Shown here in pieces: positions 1 through 6,908 of a stretch of 8,057 bases of DNA; position 1 is the first letter of the stretch, and each line of letters starts with the position of its first letter. Below the pieces are notes generated by a model. The model was given only the letters and a program-made list of their open reading frames with translations. It had not been told where the DNA came from and ran no database searches. Source of the stretch: Cellvibrionaceae bacterium (lineage in GTDB: Bacteria > Pseudomonadota > Gammaproteobacteria > Pseudomonadales > Cellvibrionaceae); the NCBI GenBank assembly GCA_027012915.1, contig JALUYN010000573.1:1-8057 (forward strand), given 5' to 3'. The position numbers and the translations under genes are program-made.

Positions 1-836
1 ACTGTATGGCGCTGCAAATACTCCGGTGGAATAAAGTACAGATGCTCACCCTGCACGGCCTGCAGTGAAGACCACTGGCGCCACTCATCGAGCCATTCCG
101 GACGGGCCTCGCCCATGCCACTGGCAACAATACTCTGGGGATTCATAGCCAGAACGGATTCCACTGTCACCTTCGGGGCGGAAGCAATGGCGTCGGCAAA
201 GACATTGTACCCGCCGCAAAGGCGAATCACATCACTGATCAGACCCTTGCCATTCACACTCTGCAATGGGTTATTCCACACTTGATAGAACACACTGACC
301 CGCTCCCGATCACTGTAGCTTTCACGCAGGCGATACAGAGTTTTCAGGTATTCCCGGGTCACCTGTTTTGCTTCAGCTTCGTGGCCCGAGAGAATGCCGT
401 AGTTTTCGATATTTTTAGCGACGGTCTCCAGCGACTTGGGTTCAGAGACGTAAACATTGAGGCCGAGATCCAACAACGACTGCACCCGGCCTTTACCGTT
501 ACCACTGCCCCAGGCGACGATAAGATCGGGCTTGAGCGCAACAATGGCCTCCAGATTCAAACGCACGTAGCTGCCCACGGAGGCAATGCTCTGGGCGGCT
601 TGCGGAAAGTTGCTATAGCTCACTACACCCACCACCTGATCGCCAGCGCCGGCGCTGAAGAGGTTTTCAGTCACATGGGGCGCCAGGCTGACAATGCGCT
701 CGGCGGGCTTGCTGACAGTGACAGTGCGACCGTGATTGTCCACCACAGAAATTTCGGCCCGAGCCACACTAGCCCATGCCAGCAGTCCAAGCACTGGCCC
801 AAGAATCAGCCCATAGACACTACGCGTGATTGTCAT
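1..836 (-). CDS. btuF: BtuF-type periplasmic corrinoid-binding protein (3' end outside window)
   Basis: Substrate-binding protein that captures cobalamin or other corrinoids in the periplasm and delivers them to the BtuCD importer. I read 278 residues from ATG at 836; the frame is open at the left edge. Residues 1-27 form a signal peptide with a hydrophobic core and an Ala-Arg-Ala cleavage site before Glu28. The mature protein follows E. coli BtuF closely: RIVSLAPHVTENLFSAGA (47-64), VGVVSYSNFP, NLEAIVALKPDLIVAW (94-109) and LCGGYNVF (206-213). Glu96 and Glu226 align with the two glutamates that dock each BtuF lobe onto arginines of BtuC. E. coli BtuF is 266 residues, and the last residues seen align shortly before its C terminus, so probably only about 15-25 residues are missing. 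The start overlaps the decarboxylase stop by 17 nt and has a strong AAGGAG. It is the last gene visible in the operon, far from its permease and ATPase partners. Confidence 0.93.
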   Translation of the reverse strand, partial: MTITRSVYGLILGPVLGLLAWASVARAEISVVDNHGRTVTVSKPAERIVSLAPHVTENLFSAGAGDQVVGVVSYSNFPQAAQSIASVGSYVRLNLEAIVALKPDLIVAWGSGNGKGRVQSLLDLGLNVYVSEPKSLETVAKNIENYGILSGHEAEAKQVTREYLKTLYRLRESYSDRERVSVFYQVWNNPLQSVNGKGLISDVIRLCGGYNVFADAIASAPKVTVESVLAMNPQSIVASGMGEARPEWLDEWRQWSSLQAVQGEHLYFIPPEYLQRHT

Positions 837-1884
837 CTTCAATTATCTCCTTCAAGACACTTTGCAAACGCTGCTGTTCAACATCATCAGCAGGTAAACC
901 AAAACGCAGACAGTAACGTTTGGTGGGCAGTCCAAAGCGGCGAATCAGAATGCCGCTTTGTGCCAGCCTTTCAAATACACTTTCGCCAAGCTCTGCATCG
1001 CACTGCACGCGAACAAACAGTTGAGTCGATACCACCTCGGCCCTATCACCAAAACAATTCTGTAAGACTTCGAATAAAAGCTCGGCACTCGCTTCAATAC
1101 GAGAGCGCTGTTGCAACTGCCAATCGCTGTCGCTCAGCAATCGCGCACCGATCCATTGCGCCGGACCGTTGACGTGCCAGCAGCCCAGTGCTTGCCGCAA
1201 ACACTGACTCCAGTTGTCATCGCCGAGAGCAAACCCCAAGCGCAAACCGGCAAGCCCAAAAAATTTTCCGATGGAGCGCAACACAAGAAGTCCGGGCAAC
1301 GGGCAGCAACCGGCCAAACTGTTTTGCGGATTAGAATCGGCAAACGCCTCGTCCACCAACAGCAATCCGCCGCGTCGATGTAGCTGTTCGCGAAGATCGA
1401 GCAAGTCATTGGCGCGCCATTGAAAGCCGGTAGGATTATTGGGATTGATTGCCACCACCGCATCCACCTGGCCTTCTGCCACCAGTGCTGTCAGTTCGGC
1501 ATCCTTGTATTCCACAAGTTGATGACCGGCCGCTTGCCAGGCCTTGCGATGCTCGAAATATCCGAGCTCGGGAACCGCGACTCGGCAGGGCTTATCAAAC
1601 AACCGAGGAATGGTGGCAATAGCCTGCTGTGAACCCGACAACGAAACAATATGTGTTTCCGGGCAGCTGTAGTAATCCGCGGCTGCGCGCAACAGCTCGG
1701 CATCACCGTGCGGCAAACGTTGCCACACCTGATTGGGAACGGAGAGTTCTGGATAACACCAGGGGGCAATACCGGTGGACAGGTCCAACCATTGATCCAG
1801 CGGCACGCCGTAGTCGCTCGCGGCAGCTTCCAGATTGCCGCCGTGCACATCGTTTATTGCTGTGTTGGAATTTTCAGTATTCAC
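820..1884 (-). CDS. cobD: L-threonine-O-3-phosphate decarboxylase, PLP-dependent (CobD in Salmonella, CobC in Pseudomonas naming)
   Basis: Class I/II fold aminotransferase relative that decarboxylates L-threonine phosphate to (R)-1-aminopropan-2-ol O-2-phosphate, the linker that CbiB attaches to cobyric acid. Numbered from the GTG at 1884 (354 aa): HGGNLEAA (14-21), LDLSTGIAPW (33-42), NPNNPTG (148-154), DEAF (178-181), and the PLP-lysine motif SIGKFFGLAGLRLGF with Lys207 and Arg215. The family is typically about 330-365 residues. The start is uncertain. The frame stays open to a GTG at 1938, which would give 372 aa and a 58-nt overlap with cbiB. I prefer the GTG at 1884 because it forms a GTGA overlap with the cbiB stop, typical of translational coupling. 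A GTG at 1848, directly before the conserved HGGN, is also possible (342 aa). The product is soluble and cytoplasmic. Identity is firm; only the N terminus is open. Confidence 0.92.
   Translation of the reverse strand: MNTENSNTAINDVHGGNLEAAASDYGVPLDQWLDLSTGIAPWCYPELSVPNQVWQRLPHGDAELLRAAADYYSCPETHIVSLSGSQQAIATIPRLFDKPCRVAVPELGYFEHRKAWQAAGHQLVEYKDAELTALVAEGQVDAVVAINPNNPTGFQWRANDLLDLREQLHRRGGLLLVDEAFADSNPQNSLAGCCPLPGLLVLRSIGKFFGLAGLRLGFALGDDNWSQCLRQALGCWHVNGPAQWIGARLLSDSDWQLQQRSRIEASAELLFEVLQNCFGDRAEVVSTQLFVRVQCDAELGESVFERLAQSGILIRRFGLPTKRYCLRFGLPADDVEQQRLQSVLKEIIEDDNHA
847..852 (-). promoter_or_regulatory. Shine-Dalgarno site of btuF
   Basis: On the minus strand AAGGAG lies 10 nt upstream of the ATG at 836, inside the last codons of the upstream decarboxylase gene. 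It is one of the best ribosome-binding sites in the window and fixes the btuF start. Because it is internal to the preceding coding sequence, btuF translation can start independently of coupling while staying on the same transcript. Confidence 0.75.
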
Positions 1885-2870
1885 AGTGCAGTTACCGCCG
1901 ACATCAGCAATACAATTACAGCCGCCGCTGCCAACCACAGCAGAAGCGCCTTCTGCACCAAGCTAAGCGTGCGCACAATGTCGTAGCGCTGTGGCAAAGG
2001 CCCCGAACCCAACTCAGGGCGGTCTTGCCATTGCCCGAAATAATGCGCTCCACCACCAAGACTGATACTCAAGCTGCTGGCACCAGCCGACATCACAGGG
2101 CCGGCATTGGGGCTCTCACAGGCAGGCGCCTGTTGCTGCCACAATTGTCGACAACGCAGCCAGTGTGCTGACGAAAAACCGCCGGAAAAAATGTAGGCCA
2201 CCGCACACAGGCGCGCGGGTAGCCAGTTCAATAGGTCATCAAGACGCGCCGCGGCCCAGCCAAAATGCAGATAGCGCTCATTGCGATAGCCCCACATGGC
2301 ATCGAGAGTATTGCAAAGGCGATACATCAATACACCGATGGGACCAGCCACCAGAAACCAGAACAATGGGGCGAACAAGGCGTCGCTGCCATTTTCCAAC
2401 ACCGATTCCAGTGTCGCTTTCACCACTCCGGTTTCATCCAACTCATCGGTTTGACGACTGACGATATAACCCACTCGCTGTCGCGCCAATGGCAGGTCTT
2501 CGCTGTTCAGAGCCTGACCTACGGCATCGGCATGTTGCTGCAAACTGCGATGACCAATGGCCAGATACAAGAGACCGGCACTGACCAGCACATAGAGATA
2601 AGTCGACCATTGCTTCAAGATATCGAACAGACTGTCGGCAACCAGCACAATGGGCAGCACCACCAACAGCAGTGCCAACAGGCCGAATGTGCGTTGCACA
2701 ATCGTGCCGCGCCCGGCGCGATTCAGACGGGCCTCCACCGCCGAGACAAAACGTCCAAAGCCAACCAGAGGGTGCCAACGCCGCGGCTCACCCAGCCACC
2801 AGTCGAGCGCTACGCCCAACAAAGTCGCCAATAACAGAGCCCAGGCTGAATCAAAAGAGCTATACAACAT
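1881..2870 (-). CDS. cbiB: Adenosylcobinamide-phosphate synthase CbiB (integral membrane)
   Basis: Joins aminopropanol phosphate to the propionate side chain of adenosylcobyric acid, giving adenosylcobinamide phosphate, at the inner membrane. Counting from the ATG at 2870 (329 aa; Salmonella CbiB is about 319), the family landmarks are DWWLGEPRRWHPLVGFG (23-39), ESVLENGSDALFAPLFWF (155-172), NTLDAMWGYRNERYLHFGW (187-205) and SPNAGPVMSAGA (253-264). Hydrophobic stretches near 10-22, 62-82, 91-106, 165-183 and 309-329 are consistent with a polytopic membrane protein. A GTG codon immediately upstream (2873) could be the start instead; the frame is closed by TGA just before it. The only nearby purine run, GAGAGG, is some 15-18 nt away, so initiation looks weak. 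The gene lies 29 nt after the cobS stop, and its own stop overlaps the proposed decarboxylase start. In Pseudomonas denitrificans naming this protein is CobD, so database names may clash with the next gene. Confidence 0.95.
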   Translation of the reverse strand: MLYSSFDSAWALLLATLLGVALDWWLGEPRRWHPLVGFGRFVSAVEARLNRAGRGTIVQRTFGLLALLLVVLPIVLVADSLFDILKQWSTYLYVLVSAGLLYLAIGHRSLQQHADAVGQALNSEDLPLARQRVGYIVSRQTDELDETGVVKATLESVLENGSDALFAPLFWFLVAGPIGVLMYRLCNTLDAMWGYRNERYLHFGWAAARLDDLLNWLPARLCAVAYIFSGGFSSAHWLRCRQLWQQQAPACESPNAGPVMSAGASSLSISLGGGAHYFGQWQDRPELGSGPLPQRYDIVRTLSLVQKALLLWLAAAAVIVLLMSAVTAL

Positions 2871-2899
2871 CACACATCACACACGCCGCCTCTCGATGC

Positions 2900-3706
2900 T
2901 TACAGCATCAGAGGCAAGCCAATCACCAACGCCAAAAGCGCTATCACTTCTACAACTTCTACCGTCGCACCAATGGTGTCGCCAGTACAGCCACCAAGGC
3001 GCCGCAGCATCAAAGAACGCATTGCGAACAGCCCCATCAGAGTTGTGGACAGTAGAATCAAATTCACTGCGGGCGCCATCAACAGCATCCCCAGAGCCAA
3101 CAGAATAAGCAGTGTAAATGCCGGACCACGGGAAAAGTTCTCGGCCAGTACTTCACCCAATCCCTGTTTGCGGATATAGGGCGTCGACAGAAAAACCATC
3201 AGCGGTGCGGCACGCCCCAGCAAGGGCGCAAACACGATCCACCAGGCATCGAATCGCAACAGCAGTTCGTAGACCGCAGCGGTTTTCAATAACAGAACCA
3301 CCACCACGGTCGCCACCGCAACCGGACCGCTAACAGGATCTTTCATTAATTCCAGTGTGCGCTCGCGATCGCCAAAACCACCGACCCAGGCATCGGCGCA
3401 GTCGGCCAAGCCATCGATGTGCAGTGCACCGGTCAGTAGTGTCCAAGCAGCGACAATCAGTGCTGCACTGAGTAGCGAGGTTAACAACGACGTTGAGGCC
3501 AGAGCCACTAGCCACAATAGCCCGCCAATCAACAATCCCACCAGCGGATAGTAGAGCAGAGACAAGCCAAGTACCGGCTTGCTGTAATTAGGCACCGATC
3601 GCACCGGCAGGGTCGTCAGAAATTGCAGCGCAACCCAGAACGCTGCGCTGTGACGCCGCCAGGTGGACAATGGCGCAGAATTAGAATCAGAGCCGGATTC
3701 AGTCAC
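2900..3706 (-). CDS. cobS: Adenosylcobinamide-GDP ribazoletransferase CobS (cobalamin synthase)
   Basis: Integral membrane enzyme that condenses adenosylcobinamide-GDP with alpha-ribazole or its 5'-phosphate, releasing GMP and forming the nucleotide loop. The protein is 268 aa; E. coli CobS is about 247, and the extra length is mainly a polar N-terminal leader (1-20). Motifs in order: FLTTLPV (29-35), YYPLVGLLIG (52-61), GALHIDGLADCADAW (93-107), the Asp-rich region expected to bind metal and diphosphate, MKDPVSGPVAV (121-131), LLGRAAPLM (162-170) and GCTGDTIGATVEVVEV (239-254). Several long hydrophobic helices lie between these motifs. The start is a GTG at 3706, overlapping the cobC stop by 8 nt, with AGGTAGAG just upstream as a ribosome-binding site. 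Placement directly after cobC fits the final two steps, coupling and dephosphorylation, being made together. Confidence 0.95.
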   Translation of the reverse strand: MTESGSDSNSAPLSTWRRHSAAFWVALQFLTTLPVRSVPNYSKPVLGLSLLYYPLVGLLIGGLLWLVALASTSLLTSLLSAALIVAAWTLLTGALHIDGLADCADAWVGGFGDRERTLELMKDPVSGPVAVATVVVVLLLKTAAVYELLLRFDAWWIVFAPLLGRAAPLMVFLSTPYIRKQGLGEVLAENFSRGPAFTLLILLALGMLLMAPAVNLILLSTTLMGLFAMRSLMLRRLGGCTGDTIGATVEVVEVIALLALVIGLPLML

Positions 3707-4364
3707 GAGGCTCTACCTGTTTTATCTCGCAGCCACGATTAAAAAACACCAGTGACGGAAATGCTTTGCGCTCGCTGTCCAGATCGTGGAACACGCGAAC
3801 TCGACTGAGGCTGGCGTAGGGTACGTCGAACTGCAGTACTGATTTCAATGGCATATTCAAAATCCACCCGAGCAATGCGCGAATGGTTCCACCGTGCTGC
3901 ACCAACAGAATATGCTCGCCTTTGTATTGCTCGACCAACGCTTCAAAGGCCGGCACAAGACGCTGTTGCAGTTGCAACAGTGACTCGCCATTGGGTGGGG
4001 CGTAGGTATCGGGCTCGGTGAAGAACTTCATTAATTGTTCTTTGTGATCGCGCCACACCTGTTTGCTTGGCATGCCATCCCAATCGCCAAAATTTACTTC
4101 TTTAAACGCGTCATTCAATTCGATGGGCAGGTCATAACCTTTGGCGACTGTTTCGGCAAATCGCGCACAGCGTTGCAGTGGTGAGCTCACCACTCTGTGC
4201 CAATGGGGATCGCCCAGACTGTCGACACTGCGTTGCATGCTCTGCCAACCCTGTTCGCTCAAAGCCACATCGATATGGCCGCGATAGATCTCACCGCCTT
4301 CACACTCACCGTGACGCAACAGATCTATGGTGGTGACCGTATGCTTGTTCAAAAAATCGCTCAT
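3699..4364 (-). CDS. cobC: Alpha-ribazole phosphatase, histidine phosphatase superfamily
   Basis: Removes the 5'-phosphate from alpha-ribazole phosphate, or from adenosylcobalamin 5'-phosphate after CobS has acted. The 221-aa protein shows the branch 2-like phosphoglycerate-mutase core. The motif LLRHGE (15-20) carries the catalytic His18 with Arg17, SPLQRCARFAE (61-71) carries the phosphate-binding Arg65, FKEVNFGDWDG (87-97) carries the likely proton donor Glu89, and LLVQHGGTIRALLG (153-166) carries the second active-site His157. E. coli CobC is about 200 aa, so the length is ordinary. The superfamily is broad, and sequence alone would leave the substrate open; the position between cobT and cobS makes the alpha-ribazole role convincing. 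The ATG at 4364 follows the cobT stop by 19 nt with only a weak ribosome-binding site. The 3' end overlaps cobS by 8 nt. The product is predicted to be cytoplasmic and soluble. Confidence 0.92.
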   Translation of the reverse strand: MSDFLNKHTVTTIDLLRHGECEGGEIYRGHIDVALSEQGWQSMQRSVDSLGDPHWHRVVSSPLQRCARFAETVAKGYDLPIELNDAFKEVNFGDWDGMPSKQVWRDHKEQLMKFFTEPDTYAPPNGESLLQLQQRLVPAFEALVEQYKGEHILLVQHGGTIRALLGWILNMPLKSVLQFDVPYASLSRVRVFHDLDSERKAFPSLVFFNRGCEIKQVEPRD

Positions 4365-4383
4365 GACGTTTTACCCGTTTCAG

Positions 4384-5433
4384 TTATGACTGGCTCACGC
4401 CAGCTTCCGCAAAGGAAGCCATACCATTGTGAAGATCGCAAGCAAGGCGCAGCAGCGGCAATGCTACGGCAGCACCACTGCCTTCGCCCAAGCGCAAATT
4501 CAATTGCAGTAGCGGCGTGGCCTGCATGGTTTCCAACAACAGTCCGTGCCCGGCTTCGGCCGACTGATGAGAGAAGAACAACCAGGCGGCACATTCCGGA
4601 TTAATGCGGGTGGCCAGCAAGGCCGCAGCGCTGCAGATAAAACCATCTACCAGGCTGGGAATACCCAATTGCGCACAGCGCAGATAACAACCCGCTAACG
4701 CGGCGATTTCAAAACCGCCAACACATTCCAATACCTGTACGGGGTTTTGATCTGCCAATGCAGGCTGATGCAACCTCAACGCACTAGCGACCGTGTCAAC
4801 CTTGCGCTGCCAGCCAGCTTCATCCACGCCGGTACCACGGCCCACAATGGCTTCGGGTTGCAAAGACAGAAGCGCACAAATAATGGCAGCGGCGGATGTG
4901 GTGTTGCCAATGCCCATTTCCCCGCCGATAAACAGCTGGGTTTGCTCGGCCTGCAATTGGTCAGCGATATCGGCGCCGGTTTTAAGCGCTTGGTTCAATT
5001 GCTCCGATGTCATAGCAGGAGCGGAGCAGAAATTCTGTGTCCCCGCAGCGACCGGACATTGCACTATGGCATCACCTTCGGGAGCGGGATTGGCAGTCCC
5101 CATATTTACCACGGCAAAATCGGCCGCCAGGGATTTGGCCAATACACTGATCGCCGCACCGCCCTGGTTAAAGTTGCGAATCATCTCCACAGTTACAGCC
5201 TGAGGAAAAGCCGATACACCTTCATTAACCACGCCGTGATCGGCGGCAAAAATGCGAATCGCTACCTGTTCCAGACTCGGCGACAAAGTCTGTTGCATGG
5301 CACTGAGGCGCACCGCAACATCTTCAAGTATGCCCAGAGAACCAGGAGGTTTGGTCAACTGTGCTTGATGGGACACGGCTTTTTCATACCACCGGGCATC
5401 AGGTTCGGTAATGGAGTTGTACAACCAGCTCAT
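4384..5433 (-). CDS. cobT: Nicotinate-nucleotide--dimethylbenzimidazole phosphoribosyltransferase CobT
   Basis: Activates the lower-ligand base by moving phosphoribose from nicotinate mononucleotide onto 5,6-dimethylbenzimidazole or a related base, giving alpha-ribazole 5'-phosphate. The 349-aa protein is close to the usual ~350-360. Landmarks are LTKPPGSLGILEDVAVRL (26-43), IFAADHGVVNEGVSAFPQ (61-78), NFNQGGAAISVLA (87-99), NMGTANP (110-116), IGGEMGIGNTTSAAA (169-183), VGRGTGVD (197-204), LVDGFICSAAAL (261-272), HQSAEAGH (289-296) and LRLGEGSGAA (313-322). Glu317 in the last motif falls at the same number as the catalytic base of the Salmonella enzyme; Glu172 also lies in a conserved active-site motif. 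The ATG at 5433 shares one base with the cobU TGA (TGATG), and a strong AGGTGAGG sits 7 nt upstream. The sequence does not show which base is used in vivo; no bluB is present in the window. Confidence 0.96.
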   Translation of the reverse strand: MSWLYNSITEPDARWYEKAVSHQAQLTKPPGSLGILEDVAVRLSAMQQTLSPSLEQVAIRIFAADHGVVNEGVSAFPQAVTVEMIRNFNQGGAAISVLAKSLAADFAVVNMGTANPAPEGDAIVQCPVAAGTQNFCSAPAMTSEQLNQALKTGADIADQLQAEQTQLFIGGEMGIGNTTSAAAIICALLSLQPEAIVGRGTGVDEAGWQRKVDTVASALRLHQPALADQNPVQVLECVGGFEIAALAGCYLRCAQLGIPSLVDGFICSAAALLATRINPECAAWLFFSHQSAEAGHGLLLETMQATPLLQLNLRLGEGSGAAVALPLLRLACDLHNGMASFAEAGVSQS

Positions 5434-5981
5434 CAGTTTGCCTCACCTTTTGATACGCAAGATTCTTTTAGAACATGAGGCAGACCTGCAACCGTTAGTG
5501 TTACTCGGTCACACCGCTGGGCCAGAGATTGATGCAGCCAACCATTTTCGTCCACAAACGTTCGGGATATTTCCCCCATGGGAACAACTCCCATGCCGGT
5601 TTCGTTGCCTACAAAAATAATGTGTCCTGGCAGCGTCGGCAGACATTCAAGCAGAGCGCTTCGTTGAGTTTGCCAGATACTGCTGTCGCCCTCTTCCCCG
5701 GCAAACAGACAATTGCTGAGCCACAGGGTAAGGCAATCCAACAGAATACAAGTATCCGCGGCGGCGTGCTGTTGCAGCACTTGCGCCAGTTCTATGGGCT
5801 CTTCCACCAGTTGCCATTCATCGCCGCGGCGCTCTTGATGGTGTTGAATGCGCTGCGCCATTTCGCCGTCGCCGGCCTGACCGGTGGCAACGTATAGCAA
5901 ACGCAAGCCGGAGGCTTGGGCTTGTTGTTCGGCAAGACGGCTCTTGCCAGAGCGGGCCCCGCCCAGTATCAGTTCTTTCAT
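5433..5981 (-). CDS. cobU: Bifunctional adenosylcobinamide kinase / adenosylcobinamide-phosphate guanylyltransferase CobU (CobP)
   Basis: Uses a nucleoside triphosphate to phosphorylate adenosylcobinamide and then GTP to form adenosylcobinamide-GDP, the substrate of CobS. The 182-aa protein matches the family length (about 180). It opens with the P-loop GGARSGKS (7-14), followed by YVATGQAGDGEM (30-41), RIQHHQERRGDEW (44-56), ILLDCLTLWLSN (79-90), and VGNETGMGVVPMGEISRTF, ending with the DxxGWLHQ region typical of CobU. His48 is the counterpart of the histidine that becomes guanylylated in the Salmonella enzyme (His46). The ATG at 5981 is the first start codon before the P-loop. The 19 nt in front of it hold no clear ribosome-binding site and are preceded directly by the inverted repeat, so this is the one biosynthetic gene with a questionable initiation region. 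The stop overlaps the cobT start by one base. Confidence 0.96.
   Translation of the reverse strand: MKELILGGARSGKSRLAEQQAQASGLRLLYVATGQAGDGEMAQRIQHHQERRGDEWQLVEEPIELAQVLQQHAAADTCILLDCLTLWLSNCLFAGEEGDSSIWQTQRSALLECLPTLPGHIIFVGNETGMGVVPMGEISRTFVDENGWLHQSLAQRCDRVTLTVAGLPHVLKESCVSKGEAN
5441..5448 (-). promoter_or_regulatory. Shine-Dalgarno site of cobT
   Basis: AGGTGAGG on the minus strand lies 7 nt upstream of the cobT ATG at 5433, within the last codons of cobU. Together with the TGATG stop-start overlap it fixes the cobT start and implies efficient coupled or independent initiation. Confidence 0.7.
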
Positions 5982-6000
5982 ATATCTGAAAATTATTCCC

Positions 6001-6086
6001 GTAGGTTGGCGCTGAGCAATGCGAAGCTCAACACCAGCCGCTAGTATACAAATTGTTGGGCTTCGCTGCGCTCAGCACCAACCTAC
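6001..6086. repeat. REP/REPIN-like imperfect inverted repeat between btuD and cobU
   Basis: Two 32-nt arms, 6001-6032 and 6055-6086, are reverse complements at 27 of 32 positions and flank a 22-nt AT-richer centre. Both outer ends carry the same GTAGGTTGG (CCAACCTAC on the other side). Each arm also has partial self-complementarity (GTTGG...CCAAC in the right arm), the layout expected of paired REP sequences. As RNA the whole element would fold into a long hairpin in the operon transcript between the transport and biosynthesis genes. No U-run follows it on the minus strand, so it does not look like an intrinsic terminator. Roles in mRNA stabilisation or partial attenuation are known for some REP elements but are only inferred here. 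No transposase is present, so this would be a non-autonomous element. Confidence 0.8.
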
Positions 6087-6097
6087 ACGGTGCTCTT

Positions 6098-6892
6098 TTA
6101 CGATGCAGTAGTGGCTTGGTCGCACTGGACGATTAATGGCTTGCCTGTGCGCGGGTGCATAATGATATCCACATCCACATCGAATACCGCTTCGATGTTT
6201 TCCTGGGTAAAGGTCTCTTGGGGTTCACCCTCTGAATAGACTTTACCATCGCGCAGCATTACCACCTTGTCAGCAAACTGCGCAGCGAGATTGAGATCGT
6301 GCAGAATCACCAACACCCCGACACCCTGCTTAGCCATATTACGAACCGCGGACAACACGCTGCTTTGATGGGCCAGGTCCAATGCTGAAGTGGGTTCGTC
6401 CAACAATAGAAAACGTTCGTAATCTGGTTGCGCTTCCCACACCTGAGCCAAGACTCGGGCCAGATGCACTCGCTGTTTTTCTCCACCGGAGAGAGTCGTA
6501 TAAATTCGCCGAGACAGATGGCTGATATCGACGGCTTTCAGAGCTTCCTTAACGATTTCAGTGTCGTGTTGAACACCACTGCTGTGCGGCAGGCGTCCCA
6601 ACATTACTACTTCGTGCACCTGAAACGGAAAACTCAGTCCCGAGGTTTGAGGCAAAACGCTGAGCAATCTGGCTCGCTGTTCTGAGGGCCATGCCGCCAT
6701 GGGCTTATTGTGCAACAGTAGCTGCCCCACCTGGGGAACCACTTCTCCCGAGAGCGCTCGCAGCAAGGTAGTTTTACCGGCGCCATTGGGGCCAACAATG
6801 GCCACCACCTGCCCCGGTCTGACCGACAGGCTGACGTCGTCCAGCAACTGGCGCTCGGCGGCGTTTACACACAGAGATTCTACGCTCAGCAT
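6098..6892 (-). CDS. btuD: ABC transporter ATP-binding protein of the BtuD/HmuV group
   Basis: ATPase that powers corrinoid import with the adjacent permease, at the cytoplasmic face of the inner membrane. The 264-aa protein has every nucleotide-binding motif: Walker A GPNGAGKT (34-41), Q-loop Gln82, signature LSGGE (134-138), Walker B LLLDEP (162-167), D-loop SALD (169-172) and switch His198. The stretches SFPFQVHEVVMLGR (87-100), LDLAHQ (171-176) and ILHDLNLAAQFAD (196-208), together with the C-terminal HPRTGKP (246-252), resemble haem-importer HmuV ATPases more than E. coli BtuD, so automated annotation may call it HmuV. The B12 role is inferred from its place between btuC and cobU and from btuF in the same operon. 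The ATG at 6892 has GAGAGG 8 nt upstream and begins 16 nt after the permease stop. The downstream gap to cobU carries the inverted repeat. Confidence 0.9.
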   Translation of the reverse strand: MLSVESLCVNAAERQLLDDVSLSVRPGQVVAIVGPNGAGKTTLLRALSGEVVPQVGQLLLHNKPMAAWPSEQRARLLSVLPQTSGLSFPFQVHEVVMLGRLPHSSGVQHDTEIVKEALKAVDISHLSRRIYTTLSGGEKQRVHLARVLAQVWEAQPDYERFLLLDEPTSALDLAHQSSVLSAVRNMAKQGVGVLVILHDLNLAAQFADKVVMLRDGKVYSEGEPQETFTQENIEAVFDVDVDIIMHPRTGKPLIVQCDQATTAS

Positions 6893-6900
6893 TGGGCAGG

Positions 6901-6906
6901 CCTCTC
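6901..6906 (-). promoter_or_regulatory. Shine-Dalgarno site of btuD
   Basis: GAGAGG on the minus strand lies 8 nt upstream of the ATG at 6892, in the short gap after the permease stop codon. It supports that start over later in-frame codons. Confidence 0.6.
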
Positions 6907-6908
6907 AG

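Noticed and set aside
359..544. Short 61-codon minus-strand open frame
   Set aside because: It lies in another frame inside btuF, whose real frame is continuous from 836 to the left edge.
282..1172. 296-codon open frame on the plus strand
   Set aside because: It runs antisense across btuF and the decarboxylase, both strongly supported by conserved motifs. The translation shows no recognisable domain, and it spans the boundary of two real genes.
2265..2834. 189-codon plus-strand open frame
   Set aside because: It is antisense to cbiB, with a low-complexity His/Gln-rich product typical of a shadow frame.
4747..5478. 243-codon plus-strand open frame
   Set aside because: It is antisense to cobT and the end of cobU, whose motifs are unmistakable; its product has no family features.
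6001..6086. Intrinsic terminator after btuD
   Set aside because: The inverted repeat could fold into a strong stem, but no run of U follows on the minus strand, and the next genes continue the same pathway in close packing.
5982..6097. Cobalamin riboswitch before cobU
   Set aside because: The gap is only 116 bp, mostly occupied by the palindrome, and I see no B12-box-like conserved segment; a full cobalamin riboswitch would not fit.
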